Notes: a model not told the origin generated them from the sequence alone. Shown: positions 1 through 15,572, counted from the stretch's first letter. The stretch: 64,000 bases of DNA from Rouxiella sp. S1S-2 (GCF_009208105.1 NZ_WFKL01000001.1:620001-684000), one strand, 5' to 3'. Numbers and translations: made by a program.

Positions 1-86
1 GTGAGATCCTGGGTGGTATGGCTGCAGTTGAACAACCGGAACCGGCTGCTCAACCTAAAAAGCAGCAGCGTAAAGGCCGCAAGTAA
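1..86 (+). CDS. rpsC: 30S ribosomal protein S3, C-terminal end (partial)
   Basis: Only the last 27 codons are present; the gene starts before the window. The visible tail reads EILGGMAAVEQPEPAAQPKK and ends in a basic stretch, as in the enterobacterial S3 tail. S3 sits at the mRNA entry channel of the 30S head. It lies 12 bases before rplP, the S10-operon order, which supports the call on such a short fragment. Confidence 0.9.
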   Translation, partial: EILGGMAAVEQPEPAAQPKKQQRKGRK

Positions 87-954
<868 letters not shown>

Positions 955-976
955 TAGAATCGCGCTCTCGAAAATG

Positions 977-1015
977 AATAAGCGGCTCATGGAGACCTGG
1001 GCCGTTTATTTTTTC
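977..1015 (+). terminator. terminator between the S10 and spc operons
   Basis: An imperfect 12-bp stem (977-988 with 999-1010, G.U pairs allowed) closes a 10-base loop and runs into a T-tract at 1009-1014. It directly follows rpsQ, where the S10 operon of E. coli ends. Confidence 0.75.
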
Positions 1016-1038
1016 TACCCATAATGAAGAAGCAGTGT

Positions 1039-1044
1039 TATAAT
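1039..1044 (+). promoter_or_regulatory. spc operon promoter, -10 box
   Basis: A perfect TATAAT followed by a GC-rich discriminator (GCTGCGCC) stands 83 bases before rplN. Position and flanking bases match what is known of the E. coli spc promoter. No good -35 hexamer is obvious. The GC-rich discriminator is typical of stringently controlled promoters. Confidence 0.7.
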
Positions 1045-1114
1045 GCTGCGCCCTCATTTGTGGGGATTTCTATATGGCCTATTGTTAGGTCTTATAAGTT
1101 GTAGTTGACATTAG

Positions 1115-2378
<1,264 letters not shown>

Positions 2379-2383
2379 GGTAA

Positions 2384-2698
<315 letters not shown>

Positions 2699-2728
2699 TT
2701 GTCACCAATTGAATCACGGGAGTAATGA

Positions 2729-3124
<396 letters not shown>

Positions 3125-3137
3125 TCGGGAGGAAAGC

Positions 3138-3671
3138 ATGTCTCGTGTTGCAAAAGCACCCGTCGTCATTCCTGCCGGCGTAGAGGTAAAACTCAACGGT
3201 CAGGTAATTTCGGTAAAGGGTAAAAACGGCGAGCTGTCACGTACTATCCATGACGCCGTTGAAGTTAAACAGGAAGAAAACGCACTGACTTTCGCTCCAC
3301 GCGAAGGTTTTGCAAACGCATGGGCCCAAGCGGGTACCACTCGTGCACTGTTAAACGCAATGGTTGTAGGTGTTACCGACGGCTTCACTAAAAAGCTTCA
3401 ATTGGTTGGTGTTGGTTATCGTGCTGCCATCAAAGGCAACGCGGTGAGTTTGGCCCTGGGCTTCTCTCACCCTGTCGAGCACCAACTGCCGGAAGGCATT
3501 ACTGCAGAATGTCCAAGTCAAACTGAAATCGTGCTGAAAGGCGCCGATAAGCAGATGATTGGTCAAGTTGCTGCAGATATACGTGCCTACCGTCGTCCTG
3601 AGCCTTATAAAGGCAAGGGTGTCCGTTACGCCGACGAAGTCGTGCGTACCAAAGAGGCTAAGAAGAAGTAA
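3138..3671 (+). CDS. rplF: 50S ribosomal protein L6
   Basis: 177 residues, [17 protein letters not shown], two tandem L6 folds as in the family. L6 sits near the sarcin-ricin loop and the factor-binding site. Preceded by GGGAGG about 6 bases before the ATG. Confidence 0.98.
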   Translation: MSRVAKAPVVIPAGVEVKLNGQVISVKGKNGELSRTIHDAVEVKQEENALTFAPREGFANAWAQAGTTRALLNAMVVGVTDGFTKKLQLVGVGYRAAIKGNAVSLALGFSHPVEHQLPEGITAECPSQTEIVLKGADKQMIGQVAADIRAYRRPEPYKGKGVRYADEVVRTKEAKKK

Positions 3672-4034
<363 letters not shown>

Positions 4035-4039
4035 GGTAG

Positions 4040-4552
<513 letters not shown>

Positions 4553-4554
4553 CC

Positions 4555-4734
4555 ATGGCAAAGACTATTAAAGTAACTCAAACAAAAAGCAGCATCGGTC
4601 GTTTGCCGAAACACAAGCAAACTTTGACTGGTTTAGGTCTGCGTCGTATTGGTCACACTGTAGAACGTGAGGATACTCCTTCTGTTCGCGGCATGATCAA
4701 TCTGGTTTCCTACATGGTTAAGGTTGAGGAGTAA
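4555..4734 (+). CDS. rpmD: 50S ribosomal protein L30
   Basis: 59 residues read directly from the sequence: [19 protein letters not shown] at the start, MVKVEE at the end. This is the full length of the short bacterial L30. It starts CCATGG immediately after the rpsE stop and ends three bases before rplO, so it is embedded in the spc operon. L30 binds domain II/V of 23S rRNA. Confidence 0.97.
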   Translation: MAKTIKVTQTKSSIGRLPKHKQTLTGLGLRRIGHTVEREDTPSVRGMINLVSYMVKVEE

Positions 4735-4737
4735 GAG

Positions 4738-5172
4738 ATGCGTTTAAATACTCTGTCTCCGGCTGACGGTGCCAAGCAGGCGCCAAGGCGTGTAGGTCGT
4801 GGTATTGGTTCTGGCCTGGGTAAAACCGGCGGCCGTGGTCACAAAGGTCAGAACTCACGTTCTGGCGGTGGCGTACGTCGCGGGTTTGAAGGTGGTCAGA
4901 TGCCTTTATATCGTCGTTTGCCGAAATTCGGCTTCACCTCTCGCAAAGCTATGATCACGGCAGAAGTTCGTCTGTCTGAACTGGCTCTTGTTGAAGGCGA
5001 CGTAATCGACCTGAACACGCTGAAAGCCGCTAACGTAATTGGTATCCAGATCGAGTTCGCGAAAGTAATCCTTTCAGGCGAAGTTACTCGTCCGGTAACC
5101 GTACGTGGTCTGCGTGTCACCAAAGGCGCTCGTGTTGCTATCGAAGCTGCTGGCGGTAAAATAGAGGAATAA
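4738..5172 (+). CDS. rplO: 50S ribosomal protein L15
   Basis: 144 residues. The glycine/arginine-rich extended N-terminus ([18 protein letters not shown], about 21-38) threads into 23S rRNA in the family; a globular C-terminal half follows. It precedes secY by 7 bases, the conserved order. Confidence 0.98.
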   Translation: MRLNTLSPADGAKQAPRRVGRGIGSGLGKTGGRGHKGQNSRSGGGVRRGFEGGQMPLYRRLPKFGFTSRKAMITAEVRLSELALVEGDVIDLNTLKAANVIGIQIEFAKVILSGEVTRPVTVRGLRVTKGARVAIEAAGGKIEE

Positions 5173-5179
5173 GTAGCAG

Positions 5180-6511
5180 ATGGCTAAGCAACCGGGATTA
5201 GATTTTCAAAGTGCTAAAGGTGGACTTGGCGAGCTGAAGCGCAGACTTTTGTTTGTTATCGGTGCGCTGATTGTTTTCCGTATCGGCTCTTTTATTCCGA
5301 TCCCTGGTATTGATGCCACTGTACTTGCTAAATTGCTCGAGCAGCAAAGAGGCACCATCATTGAAATGTTTAACATGTTCTCTGGTGGTGCTCTTAGCCG
5401 TGCTTCGATCTTTGCTCTGGGGATCATGCCGTATATTTCGGCATCGATCATTATCCAGCTGTTAACGGTGGTTCATCCAGCGCTTGCAGAAATAAAGAAA
5501 GAAGGGGAGGCTGGCCGTCGTAAGATTAGTCAGTATACCCGCTACGGTACGCTGGTATTGGCCGTATTCCAATCAATCGGTATTGCTACCGGTTTACCGA
5601 ATATGCCTGGTATGCAAGGTCTGGTGTTAAACCCAGGCCTTTCATTCTACTTTACTGCAGTTGTGAGCTTGGTTACTGGGACAATGTTCCTGATGTGGCT
5701 GGGTGAACAGATTACTGAACGTGGTATCGGTAACGGTATTTCGATTATAATCTTTGCGGGTATCGTAGCGGGTCTCCCGCCAGCTGTTGGTCATACTATC
5801 GAACAAGCTAGACAAGGCGACCTGCACTTCCTCCTGTTGCTGTTGGTTGCAGTATTAGTGTTTGCAGTGACGTTCTTTGTTGTGTTTATGGAACGTGGTC
5901 AACGTCGTATCGTCGTTAACTATGCCAAACGTCAGCAAGGTCGTCGTGTATATGCAGCACAGAGCACACACTTACCGTTGAAAGTGAATATGGCCGGCGT
6001 AATACCTGCTATCTTTGCTTCCAGCATCATTCTGTTCCCGGCCACGATTGCATCTTGGTTCGGTGGCGGAACTGGTTGGAACTGGCTGACAACAATTTCG
6101 CTGTATTTGCAGCCTGGGCAACCGCTTTATGTGTTACTCTATGCTACTGCAATCATCTTCTTCTGTTTCTTTTATACTGCGTTGGTTTTCAACCCACGTG
6201 AGACAGCAGATAACCTGAAGAAGTCCGGTGCATTTGTACCAGGAATTCGTCCGGGAGAGCAAACGGCGAAGTATATTGATAAAGTAATGACCCGCCTGAC
6301 TTTGGTCGGCGCGATGTATATTACTTTCATCTGCCTTATCCCGGAGTTCATGCGTGACGCAATGAAAGTTCCTTTCTACTTTGGTGGCACATCGCTACTC
6401 ATCGTAGTTGTGGTCATCATGGACTTTATGGCTCAAGTGCAAACTCTGATGATGTCAAGTCAGTATGAGTCTGCGCTGAAGAAAGCAAACCTGAAAGGCT
6501 ATAATCGCTAA
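5180..6511 (+). CDS. secY: Sec translocon channel subunit SecY
   Basis: 443 residues, the E. coli length. Ten hydrophobic segments are visible, starting with [21 protein letters not shown] (about residues 22-42). The cytoplasmic loop with [15 protein letters not shown] (about 238-252) is the SecA/ribosome contact region, and a last segment lies before the short C-terminus. SecY forms the protein-conducting channel of the inner membrane with SecE and SecG. Co-transcription with ribosomal genes is the usual arrangement. Nothing is missing or unusual. Confidence 0.98.
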   Translation: MAKQPGLDFQSAKGGLGELKRRLLFVIGALIVFRIGSFIPIPGIDATVLAKLLEQQRGTIIEMFNMFSGGALSRASIFALGIMPYISASIIIQLLTVVHPALAEIKKEGEAGRRKISQYTRYGTLVLAVFQSIGIATGLPNMPGMQGLVLNPGLSFYFTAVVSLVTGTMFLMWLGEQITERGIGNGISIIIFAGIVAGLPPAVGHTIEQARQGDLHFLLLLLVAVLVFAVTFFVVFMERGQRRIVVNYAKRQQGRRVYAAQSTHLPLKVNMAGVIPAIFASSIILFPATIASWFGGGTGWNWLTTISLYLQPGQPLYVLLYATAIIFFCFFYTALVFNPRETADNLKKSGAFVPGIRPGEQTAKYIDKVMTRLTLVGAMYITFICLIPEFMRDAMKVPFYFGGTSLLIVVVVIMDFMAQVQTLMMSSQYESALKKANLKGYNR

Positions 6512-6532
6512 TCTGGTGTGTTTGCGAAGTAA

Positions 6533-6661
<129 letters not shown>

Positions 6662-6690
6662 TTATCTCGCATATTTTTCTTGCAAAGTTG

Positions 6691-6724
6691 GGTTGAGCTG
6701 GCTAGATTAGCCAGCCAATCTTTT
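6691..6724 (+). terminator. terminator-like hairpin between spc and alpha operons
   Basis: A perfect 8-bp stem (GCTGGCTA at 6697-6704 with TAGCCAGC at 6708-6715) has a 3-base loop, can be extended by GGTTG/CAATC, and is followed by TTTT at 6721-6724. In E. coli, readthrough from spc into alpha occurs, so it may act as a partial terminator. Confidence 0.6.
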
Positions 6725-6726
6725 GT

Positions 6727-6824
6727 ATGTAAGCTGCATCACTATTTGAGTATCCTGAAAACGGGCTTTTCAGAATGGTGTTGCCGTATATAAATAGTAG
6801 GAGTGCATAGTGGCCCGTATAGCA
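6727..6824 (+). promoter_or_regulatory. alpha-operon leader: S4-binding translational control element
   Basis: The 80-odd bases before rpsM, including TGAAAACGGGCTTTTCAG and GTAGGAGTGCATAGTGG, closely match the E. coli alpha-operon ribosome-binding-site pseudoknot to which S4 binds to repress translation. rpsD, encoding S4, lies in the operon. The element includes the GTG start of rpsM. Confidence 0.75.
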
Positions 6825-7166
6825 GGCATTAACATTCCTGATCAGAAACATACCGTGATCGCATTAACTTCGATCTACGGTATCGGTAAGACCCGCTCAC
6901 AGGCTATCTGTGCTGCGTCTGGTATTGCTGAAAATGTTAAGATCAGAGAGCTGTCTGAAGAGCAAATCGAATTGCTGCGTGACGAAGTCGCCAAGTTCAT
7001 TGTTGAAGGTGATCTGCGTCGTGAAGTCACCCTGAGCATCAAGCGTCTTATGGACCTTGGAACTTATCGTGGTTTGCGTCATCGTCGTGGTCTTCCAGTA
7101 CGCGGTCAGCGTACCAAGACTAACGCACGTACCCGTAAGGGTCCGCGCAAACCGATCAAGAAATAA
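6810..7166 (+). CDS. rpsM: 30S ribosomal protein S13
   Basis: 118 residues, [19 protein letters not shown], with the GTG start also used in E. coli, set 7 bases after TAGGAG. S13 in the 30S head contacts the P-site tRNA through its basic C-terminal tail ([10 protein letters not shown]) and forms bridges to the 50S. First gene of the alpha operon and the point of S4 control. Confidence 0.98.
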   Translation: MARIAGINIPDQKHTVIALTSIYGIGKTRSQAICAASGIAENVKIRELSEEQIELLRDEVAKFIVEGDLRREVTLSIKRLMDLGTYRGLRHRRGLPVRGQRTKTNARTRKGPRKPIKK

Positions 7167-7183
7167 TCGGGGTGATAGAATAA

Positions 7184-7573
<390 letters not shown>

Positions 7574-7585
7574 CGCTGCTTTTAG

Positions 7586-8224
<639 letters not shown>

Positions 8225-8249
8225 AGCTTAGTACCAAAGAGAGGACACA

Positions 8250-9239
8250 ATGCAGGGTTCTGTGACAGAGTTTCTAAAACCGCGCCTGGTAGATATCGAG
8301 CAAGTCAGTTCGACGCACGCCAAGGTGACCCTTGAGCCTTTAGAACGTGGCTTTGGCCATACTTTAGGCAACGCACTGCGCCGTATTCTGCTTTCATCCA
8401 TGCCGGGTTGCGCGGTGACCGAGGTTGAGATTGATGGTGTACTGCATGAGTACAGCACCAAAGAAGGCGTACAGGAAGATATCCTGGAAATCCTGCTCAA
8501 CCTGAAAGGGCTGGCGGTGAGAGTTCAAGGGAAAGATGAAGTTATTCTTACCCTGAATAAGTCTGGCATTGGCCCTGTGACTGCAGCCGATATCACCCAT
8601 GATGGTGATGTCGAAATCGTCAAGCCGCAACACGTTATCTGCCACCTGACCGATGAAAACGCTGCTATCAGCATGCGTATCAAAGTTCAGCGCGGCCGGG
8701 GTTATGTGCCGGCGTCTGCCCGAATTCATTCGGAAGAAGATGAGCGCCCAATTGGTCGTCTGTTAGTAGATGCATGCTACAGCCCTGTAGAGCGAATTGC
8801 CTACAATGTTGAAGCAGCGCGTGTAGAACAGCGTACTGATTTGGACAAGCTGGTTATCGAAATGGAAACCAACGGTACGATCGATCCTGAAGAGGCGATC
8901 CGTCGTGCGGCAACCATTCTTGCTGAACAACTTGAAGCTTTTGTTGATTTACGTGATGTACGTCAACCAGAAGTCAAAGAAGAGAAGCCGGAGTTCGATC
9001 CAATCCTGCTGCGCCCTGTTGACGATCTGGAATTGACTGTCCGCTCTGCTAACTGCCTCAAAGCAGAAGCAATCCACTACATCGGTGATCTGGTACAGCG
9101 TACCGAAGTTGAGCTTCTTAAGACGCCTAACTTAGGTAAAAAATCTCTTACTGAGATTAAAGACGTACTTGCTTCCCGTGGTTTGTCTCTGGGCATGCGC
9201 CTGGAAAACTGGCCACCGGCAAGTATTGCTGACGAGTAA
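8250..9239 (+). CDS. rpoA: RNA polymerase alpha subunit
   Basis: 329 residues, the E. coli length. The N-terminal domain (about 1-235) dimerises and scaffolds beta and beta'. The linker (about 236-248) contains VKEEKPEFD. The C-terminal domain (about 249-329) holds the NCLKAEAI segment that in E. coli includes Arg265 for UP-element and activator contacts. Co-transcribed with ribosomal genes as usual. Confidence 0.98.
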
Positions 9240-9255
9240 CCGGATCACAGGTTAA

Positions 9256-9669
<414 letters not shown>

Positions 9670-9684
9670 TCTGTAGATGCATGA

Positions 9685-9714
9685 AAAAGCCGGGCCTTAG
9701 TGCCCGGTTTTTTT
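9685..9714 (+). terminator. alpha-operon terminator
   Basis: CCGGGC (9690-9695) pairs with GCCCGG (9702-9707) around a 6-base loop. An A-run precedes it and seven T residues follow (9708-9714), a textbook intrinsic terminator. Confidence 0.9.
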
Positions 9715-9901
9715 ACGTCTAAATTTTGCCTAGCCTCTGTTTTTGTAGGATCAAGTTTGTGCTGGCGATCCTCCTTCCCCTACGCTTTTGCACCTGACCG
9801 CGCTATGCTAGTTCTCTGCAGCCATTTTTGGATACGGTAATATTTGTCATCGATTGCTGACTAGGGTTGTCTAATTCGGGGTCGGCTTAATGGAGGTTTG
9901 C

Positions 9902-10339
9902 GTGTATAAAATTGGTGAATTGGCAAAGCTTGCTGACGTAATACCTGATACGGTTCGCTATTACGAAAAGCAGGGCATGATGTCTCTGGGAGAACGCAGT
10001 GAGGCAGGCTATCGTCTCTATACTGATAACGATCTGCAACGGCTACGATTTATTCGCTATGCCAAAACGATCGGCTTTACCTTAGATACCATCAAAGAAT
10101 TGTTGTCGATCCGTATTGATCCCGCACATCATACTTGCCTCGAGTCAAAATCGATCGTCGAAAGCCGCTTGGCTGAAGTTGAACATAAGTTAAGTGAACT
10201 GATCCGCATGCGTGATTCACTGCAGCGTTTAAGTTCAGCATGCTGCGGTGGTGAACATTCAAGCAGCAGCTGTTCGATTCTTGAAGCGTTGGAAACTGGG
10301 GCGAGTGGTGATATTGCAAAAAGTGAAAATAGAGCATAA
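9902..10339 (+). CDS. zntR: Zn(II)-responsive MerR-family regulator ZntR
   Basis: 145 residues from a GTG start; 149 from the upstream ATG at 9890. The GTG is preferred because the GGAGG overlapping that ATG is a ribosome-binding site 5 bases before it, and MYKIGELAKLADV then aligns with the family start. An N-terminal MerR helix-turn-helix (PDTVRYYEKQG, about 14-24) and a dimerisation helix are followed by a metal loop with CCGGEHSSSSC (about 109-119). In E. coli ZntR activates the zinc exporter gene zntA, which is not in this window. The E. coli neighbour yhdN is missing between rplQ and zntR. Confidence 0.93.
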   Translation: MYKIGELAKLADVIPDTVRYYEKQGMMSLGERSEAGYRLYTDNDLQRLRFIRYAKTIGFTLDTIKELLSIRIDPAHHTCLESKSIVESRLAEVEHKLSELIRMRDSLQRLSSACCGGEHSSSSCSILEALETGASGDIAKSENRA

Positions 10340-10390
10340 ATTTATCAGCGCAGCACTAATGCTGCAGTCTGTTAATTTGACGAGGTTACT

Positions 10391-10582
10391 ATGAGTCAGT
10401 ATCAGCATAAAAAAGGTGTTATTCAGGATAATGCCATCCAGGCACTGTTGCACGACCCTCTATTTAGGCAGCGGGTAGAAAAAAATCTTAAAGGGAAAGG
10501 AAGCTATCGCCGTAAAGATAAAAAAGGCAAAGGAGCGAATTGGGAGGGCAGTGTTAACCTTTTTACATTATTCACGGTATAA
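10391..10582 (+). CDS. arfA: alternative ribosome-rescue factor ArfA (built to be made from non-stop mRNA)
   Basis: 63 codons to the stop. [20 protein letters not shown] and the [11 protein letters not shown] and KGKGSY motifs match ArfA (formerly YhdL), which recruits RF2 to ribosomes stalled without a stop codon. The final part of the reading frame lies in a hairpin (11-bp perfect stem, 10549-10559 with 10586-10596), with the stop codon in the loop and TTTTT after. In E. coli such a hairpin leads to cleavage or termination inside the gene. The active protein is then made from a truncated message that trans-translation normally tags for destruction. It lies between zntR and convergent mscL, as in E. 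coli. Confidence 0.92.
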   Translation: MSQYQHKKGVIQDNAIQALLHDPLFRQRVEKNLKGKGSYRRKDKKGKGANWEGSVNLFTLFTV

Positions 10583-10601
10583 AACGGTTAACACTGTTTT
10601 T
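10549..10601 (+). terminator. hairpin inside arfA (termination / RNase III site)
   Basis: CAGTGTTAACC (10549-10559) and GGTTAACACTG (10586-10596) form a perfect 11-bp stem around a 26-base loop that contains the arfA TAA; TTTTT follows. It would end the mRNA at or before the stop codon. This is the regulatory element expected in arfA. Confidence 0.85.
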
Positions 10602-10617
10602 CTGATTCATCAGCAAT

Positions 10618-10648
10618 AAAAAAGCCATCGCTCAACGATGGCTTTTTT
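10618..10648. terminator. bidirectional terminator between arfA and mscL
   Basis: GCCATCG (10624-10630) and CGATGGC (10636-10642) form a stem with a 5-base loop, flanked by AAAAAA on one side and TTTTTT on the other. It can therefore serve both convergent genes. Confidence 0.9.
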
Positions 10649-10664
10649 GTCAGTAAAATCTCGC

Positions 10665-11078
10665 TTAGAGTCTTGGTGTTTGCTGTTCTTTCAGCAAATC
10701 ACGGATTTCCGCTAGCAGGGTTTCTTCCGCCGTTGGTTTAGACGGTGCTGGTGCCGCTTCTTCTTTCTTACGCAATTTATTCATCAAACTGATAGCACAG
10801 AAGATTGCTAACGCCACAATAAGGAAGTCGAAGATGTTCTGAATAAAGACGCCGTAGTGCATCACAACGGCAGGGGCCGCGCCTTGCGCTTCGCGTAAAA
10901 CCCAGGCGAAAGATTTAAAATCAACGCCGCCAATAAGCAGTCCCAACGGAGGCATAATGATGTCGGCAACCAAAGATGAAACAATTTTGCCGAACGCTGC
11001 ACCAATGATTACACCAACCGCAAGGTCGACAACGTTGCCGCGCATGGCAAATTCACGAAACTCTTTCAAAAAACTCAT
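10665..11078 (-). CDS. mscL: large-conductance mechanosensitive channel MscL
   Basis: 137 residues starting [20 protein letters not shown]. The start at 11078 is chosen over one 24 bases upstream because AGGAG precedes it and the family begins here. TM1 (about 15-40, [20 protein letters not shown]), a periplasmic loop, TM2 (about 75-100) and a C-terminal helix ending [12 protein letters not shown] are visible. The homopentamer opens under membrane tension on osmotic downshock and releases solutes. Confidence 0.97.
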   Translation of the reverse strand: MSFLKEFREFAMRGNVVDLAVGVIIGAAFGKIVSSLVADIIMPPLGLLIGGVDFKSFAWVLREAQGAAPAVVMHYGVFIQNIFDFLIVALAIFCAISLMNKLRKKEEAAPAPSKPTAEETLLAEIRDLLKEQQTPRL

Positions 11079-11203
11079 AAAATGACTCCTTGGAAAATCC
11101 ACAAATTATGTCAATCAAAGTAAAGACCATTTGTAGCATATGCGCTACCAAAGTTGACAGTATTTGGTTAATTACCTGATAAATTTCGCTTCTTACAGAG
11201 CTA

Positions 11204-12580
11204 TTAGAGGAAGAATGGGCTCGGTTGGAACAATCTTTCGACGTCGCGAACGAATTTTTTATCAGTGATAAACATCACAACGTGGTCACCCTGTTGAATA
11301 CGGGTACTTCCGTTGGCAATAATGACTTCATTACCACGCACAATCGCACCAATCGTAGTGCCCGGTGGCAGTTTTATCTGCTCCACCGTGCGACCTACAA
11401 CTTTAGAGGTGCTTTCATCGCCATGGGCAATAGCCTCAATGGCCTCTGCTACGCCGCGGCGCAGGGAAGAAACGCTGACAATATCCGCTTTACGTACGTG
11501 ACCGAGCAGTGCAGAAATAGTCGCCTGCTGCGGTGAAATGGCAATATCAATAACGCTGCCCTGTACCAGGTCAACGTAGGCGCTGCGCTGAATAAGCACC
11601 ATCGCTTTTTTGGCGCCCATGCGTTTTGCCAGCATTGCCGACATGATATTTGCCTCATCATCATTGGTGATGGCAATAAAGACGTCGACCTGCTCAATGT
11701 GCTCCTCTGCCAGCAGCTCCTGATCGGATGCATCGCCATAGAACACAATAGTATCCTGTAGCAACTCGGCTAGCTCTGCAGCTCGTTGCTGATCGCGTTC
11801 GATCAGTTTTACGCTGTAGTGTTTCTCAAGACGCAGAGCCAAACCCGCACCGACATTACCACCGCCGACAATCATAATGCGCTTGTACGGTTTCTCCAGA
11901 CGTTGAAGTTCGCTCATTACCACGCGAATATGCTGCGATGCGGCAACAAAGAATACTTCGTCACCCGCCTCGATAATGGTTGAACCTTGTGGCCGAATCG
12001 GCCTGTCTTGACGGAATATTGCCGCGACTCGGGTGTCGATGTGCGGCATGTGCTCGCGCATCGCCGACAGCGCGCTACCCACTAATGGACCGCCGTAATA
12101 GGCTTTCACTGCCGCAATGCTGACCTTGCCTTCCGCAAAGTTAACGACCTGCAGCGCGCCAGGGTATTCAATCAGCTTGTAGATATAGTCGATGACCAAC
12201 TGTTCTGGGGAGATCAGGTGGTCAATAGGCACGGCTTCGGGCTGGAAAAGCTTTTCAGACTCGCGGATGTACTCGGGAGAGCGTATCCGCGCAATACGAT
12301 TAGGCGTATTAAACAGCGAATAGGCTATTTGGCATGCCACCATATTGGTTTCGTCAGAGTTGGTTACGGCAACCAGCATATCGGCATCTTCTGCTCCGGC
12401 CTCGCGTAAAACGCGCGGATGAGAGCCGTGTCCCTGAACGACGCGCAGATCAAATTTGTCCTGCAATTGGCGCAGACGCGTGGTGTTGGTATCAACAATA
12501 GTAATATCGTTGTTTTCTCCCACCAGATTTTCAGCCAGCGTACCGCCCACCTGGCCGGCACCGAGAATTATTATTTTCAT
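11204..12580 (-). CDS. trkA: Trk potassium uptake regulatory NAD-binding protein TrkA
   Basis: 458 residues, the E. coli length. Two tandem RCK units: each has a Rossmann NAD-binding half ([16 protein letters not shown] at 2-17; [17 protein letters not shown] at about 235-251) followed by a RCK_C half. TrkA is a peripheral cytoplasmic subunit gating the TrkH/TrkG potassium channels. It lies downstream of rsmB in the same direction, the E. coli order. Confidence 0.97.
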   Translation of the reverse strand: MKIIILGAGQVGGTLAENLVGENNDITIVDTNTTRLRQLQDKFDLRVVQGHGSHPRVLREAGAEDADMLVAVTNSDETNMVACQIAYSLFNTPNRIARIRSPEYIRESEKLFQPEAVPIDHLISPEQLVIDYIYKLIEYPGALQVVNFAEGKVSIAAVKAYYGGPLVGSALSAMREHMPHIDTRVAAIFRQDRPIRPQGSTIIEAGDEVFFVAASQHIRVVMSELQRLEKPYKRIMIVGGGNVGAGLALRLEKHYSVKLIERDQQRAAELAELLQDTIVFYGDASDQELLAEEHIEQVDVFIAITNDDEANIMSAMLAKRMGAKKAMVLIQRSAYVDLVQGSVIDIAISPQQATISALLGHVRKADIVSVSSLRRGVAEAIEAIAHGDESTSKVVGRTVEQIKLPPGTTIGAIVRGNEVIIANGSTRIQQGDHVVMFITDKKFVRDVERLFQPSPFFL

Positions 12581-12637
12581 CGCACTCTCTGTATTGCCTT
12601 ATTTGTCGTCAAGAACCGTCGACTCAAAGAATCGAGG

Positions 12638-13927
12638 TTAGCCTTTAATTAGCTTAGCGTAATAGAAACCATCACCGCTTTCGGCATCAGGAAGATTTTG
12701 CCTACCTGGTTTAGCAACATCACCCGTCTCAACCAGCGTTGCGTCGGGGTGCAGTTTCAGGAAAGCGGAAATTTGCTGGCTATTTTCCTCAGGCAGAATA
12801 GAGCAGGTGGCATAAACCAGCACGCCCTGAGGTTTCAGGCTGGGCCAAATAGCCTCAAGAATTTCGGCCTGCAGGCGTGCCAGCTCTTCAATGTCGCTGT
12901 CTCGGCGTAACCACTTTATATCAGGATGACGACGTATAACGCCGGTTGCCGAGCAGGGAGCATCGAGCAGAATTTTGTCAAACATTTTCCCGCTAGCCCA
13001 TATCTGAGGCTCACGACCGTCGCCCTGTTTGACTTCGGCGTGTAGACCCAGACGTTTTAGATTTTCATGCACGCGCAACAGTCTTTGCTCGTCGACATCA
13101 ACCGCCAACACGTGGGCTTTCGGCGCCGCTTCGAGAATGTGAGTAGTTTTACCGCCTGGCGCACAGCATAAATCAAGGATAGTCTCGCCGTTCTGCGGGT
13201 CAAGCAGACTGACACTTCCCTGCGCCGAGGCATCCTGCACTGTTACCCAACCCTGGTCGAAACCGGGGAGTGCAGTTACGCCGCACGGCGTAGCCAAACG
13301 CAAAGCATCTGCATACTCCGGATGTGGGAAAGCTTCGATTTCAGCCTGTGCAAGTAGTGCCAGATAAGCATCGCGAGTGTGATGTTGACGGTTAACACGT
13401 AGCCACATCGGTGGACGCTGATTGTTGGCATCAACGATATGCTGCCACTGCTCTGGGTAGGCGTTTTTAATTCGTTTCAATAGCCAGCTGGGGTGCAGAT
13501 AGCGGCTGTCGTTATTCTGCATCCGCTGGAGTAAATCAACCTGCTGACGCTGGAACTGGCGAAGTACGCCATTGATCAATCCTTTTAACTGCGGACGCTT
13601 TAACGCCACGGCTCCTTCAACGGTTTCAGCTAAAATAGCGTGTGCAGGGATGCGGGTATGCAGCATCTGATAAAGGCCTACCATCAGCAGGTAGTGCAGC
13701 GTGCGCTGCTTCCCGGTTAACGGCTTGGCCATCAGTTGCTGTAAACACCACTCCAGCTCAGGCAAAACGCGTAATGTGCCAAAACACAGCTCTTGCAGCA
13801 GCGACTTGTCTTTATCTGCAATACTTTTCTGCAGGCCTGGCAGGACGGCCGAGAGCGACTGGCCCTGATCCAGAACCTGGCTAATGGCTTTTGCAGCTAT
13901 GCTGCGGAGGTTATATGTGTTTTTCAT
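12638..13927 (-). CDS. rsmB: 16S rRNA m5C967 methyltransferase RsmB
   Basis: 429 residues from the ATG at 13927; a TTG six bases upstream in frame is less likely. An N-terminal NusB-like RNA-binding domain (about 1-140) is followed by a SAM-dependent RsmB/NOP2 domain with the SAM loop CCAPGGKT. Cys325 (in DAPCSATG) and Cys375 (in TCSILPEE) are the release and catalytic cysteines, at the same numbers as in E. coli. It methylates C967 of 16S rRNA. Also known as sun or fmu. Confidence 0.96.
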   Translation of the reverse strand: MKNTYNLRSIAAKAISQVLDQGQSLSAVLPGLQKSIADKDKSLLQELCFGTLRVLPELEWCLQQLMAKPLTGKQRTLHYLLMVGLYQMLHTRIPAHAILAETVEGAVALKRPQLKGLINGVLRQFQRQQVDLLQRMQNNDSRYLHPSWLLKRIKNAYPEQWQHIVDANNQRPPMWLRVNRQHHTRDAYLALLAQAEIEAFPHPEYADALRLATPCGVTALPGFDQGWVTVQDASAQGSVSLLDPQNGETILDLCCAPGGKTTHILEAAPKAHVLAVDVDEQRLLRVHENLKRLGLHAEVKQGDGREPQIWASGKMFDKILLDAPCSATGVIRRHPDIKWLRRDSDIEELARLQAEILEAIWPSLKPQGVLVYATCSILPEENSQQISAFLKLHPDATLVETGDVAKPGRQNLPDAESGDGFYYAKLIKG

Positions 13928-13989
13928 AGTCAAAAAAGCCGACCTCAGTCAGCATACCCACGTCGTAGGTGTAAAAGGGAGAGGGCAGA

Positions 13990-14023
13990 ACCCGGTATCC
14001 TGATGGTAACGATGATACCGGGT
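13990..14023. other. hairpin between fmt and rsmB
   Basis: ACCCGGTATC (13990-13999) and GATACCGGGT (14014-14023) form a perfect 10-bp inverted repeat around a 14-base loop in the 103-base gap between fmt and rsmB. There is no adjacent T-run on the transcribed (minus) strand. It is therefore not a standard terminator and could be a processing or stability element. Confidence 0.5.
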
Positions 14024-14030
14024 GGCGTAG

Positions 14031-14969
14031 TTAGTCTAGCACCGTGCCGGGTGTGAACCATTCACTGCGTGAATTCAGCAGGTCCTGAGCAGACATCGGT
14101 TTTTTGCCCGCCGGCTGAAGCTGGGTGATATTGATCACGCCCTGCGCCGTGGCAACCTGAATGCCTTTTTTATCTGCCGCGAGTATTTTGCCTGGCTGAG
14201 CTGCGCTTTTCTCAAGGTCGATGACCTGAGCCTGCCAAACTTTTATCGGTTGTTCATCAATAACGAAATAGCTTACCGGCCACGGATTGAACGCGCGAAT
14301 ACAGCGCTCAAGCTGTTCGGCACTGAGAGACCAATCGAGACGCGCCTCTTCTTTACTCAGCTTTTCGGCGTAGCTCACCAGTGATTCGTCCTGAACCTCA
14401 GGCGTTGCCGTGCCTTGTTCGAGCTGTTGCAGAGTATGCAGCATGCCCTGTGGTCCGAGGTTGGCCAGTTTGTCATACAGTGATGCGCTGGTGTCGTGCG
14501 GCTCAATGGCGCAGGAGACTTTATGCAGCATGTCGCCGGTATCAAGGCCAACGTCCATTTGCATAATTGTGACACCAGTTTCAGCATCACCTGCCCACAG
14601 GGAACGCTGAATTGGCGCCGCGCCGCGCCAGCGAGGCAGTAAGGATCCGTGCACGTTTATGCAGCCCAGTTTCGGCATCGCCAACACTGCTTTGGGCAGG
14701 ATCAAACCGTATGCCACCACCACCATCACGTCGGCCTGCAGGTCTGCCACTAACTGCTGGCTCTCTTCAGGACGCAGGGATTTGGGTTGGAAAACGGGAA
14801 TCCCGTGCTGCAATGCCAATGTTTTGACCGGGCTTGGCGTCAGTTTGTTTCCGCGTCCGGCAGGACGATCGGGTTGGGTGAAAACGCCAACAATCTGATG
14901 CTCAGACGTCAAAAGCGCGTCAAGATGACGCGCTGCAAAATCAGGGGTTCCGGCGAATATTATCCGCAA
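14031..14969 (-). CDS. fmt: methionyl-tRNA formyltransferase
   Basis: 312 residues with a TTG start: [20 protein letters not shown]. In-frame upstream there is a TAA two codons before, so no longer start exists; AGGA lies 8 bases before the TTG. The formyltransferase core has the catalytic-loop region [15 protein letters not shown] (about 108-122), and a C-terminal OB-fold tRNA-binding domain follows. It formylates Met-tRNAfMet with 10-formyltetrahydrofolate. It sits between def and rsmB, the conserved block. Confidence 0.96.
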   Translation of the reverse strand: MRIIFAGTPDFAARHLDALLTSEHQIVGVFTQPDRPAGRGNKLTPSPVKTLALQHGIPVFQPKSLRPEESQQLVADLQADVMVVVAYGLILPKAVLAMPKLGCINVHGSLLPRWRGAAPIQRSLWAGDAETGVTIMQMDVGLDTGDMLHKVSCAIEPHDTSASLYDKLANLGPQGMLHTLQQLEQGTATPEVQDESLVSYAEKLSKEEARLDWSLSAEQLERCIRAFNPWPVSYFVIDEQPIKVWQAQVIDLEKSAAQPGKILAADKKGIQVATAQGVINITQLQPAGKKPMSAQDLLNSRSEWFTPGTVLD

Positions 14970-15062
14970 AGCTTATTTCCTGTAATAAGGGCTTTAAAAG
15001 CGCCTGGGAAAATTGGCTTATTAAAAAAATAGCCTGTGATGACATGACACAATGCGCGAGGA

Positions 15063-15572
15063 TTAGCCTCGTGCGTTGAGTTTTGCCAGTTTTTCCATTT
15101 TCTGACGGATGCGCTGACGCTTCAAAGGCGACAAGTAATCAACGAAGAGTTTGCCCACCAGATGGTCCATCTCATGCTGAATACAGATAGCCAGAAGTTC
15201 GTCGGCTTCAAGTTCGAAGCTGTTACCGTTTCTATCGAGCGCACGGATCTTCACGTTGGCTGCACGAGGCACCAAACCGCGTTGGTCAGGGATGGACAGG
15301 CAGCCTTCTTCAATACCCGTTTCGCCGCTTTTTTCGAGCAGTTCAGGGTTAATCAGCACCAGCTGTTGGCTTTTATCATCGGTTACATCAATAACGATGA
15401 TGCGCTGGTGGATATTAACCTGCGTCGCGGCCAGTCCAATACCTTCTTCTGCATACATGGTTTCGAACATATCATCCACGATCTGCTGAATTTCGGCGTT
15501 AACTTCTTTGACTGGTTTAGCAACAATGCGAAGCCTGTCGTCTGGGAAATGCAATATTTGTAATACGGACAT
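15063..15572 (-). CDS. def: peptide deformylase
   Basis: 169 residues. The three PDF motifs are intact: GIGLAATQ (44-51), EGCLS (89-93, metal ligand Cys91) and QHEMDHLVG (132-140, ligands His133 and His137, catalytic Glu134). It removes the N-formyl group from nascent proteins. It heads the def-fmt-rsmB-trkA run on the minus strand, divergent from dprA. Confidence 0.97.
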   Translation of the reverse strand: MSVLQILHFPDDRLRIVAKPVKEVNAEIQQIVDDMFETMYAEEGIGLAATQVNIHQRIIVIDVTDDKSQQLVLINPELLEKSGETGIEEGCLSIPDQRGLVPRAANVKIRALDRNGNSFELEADELLAICIQHEMDHLVGKLFVDYLSPLKRQRIRQKMEKLAKLNARG

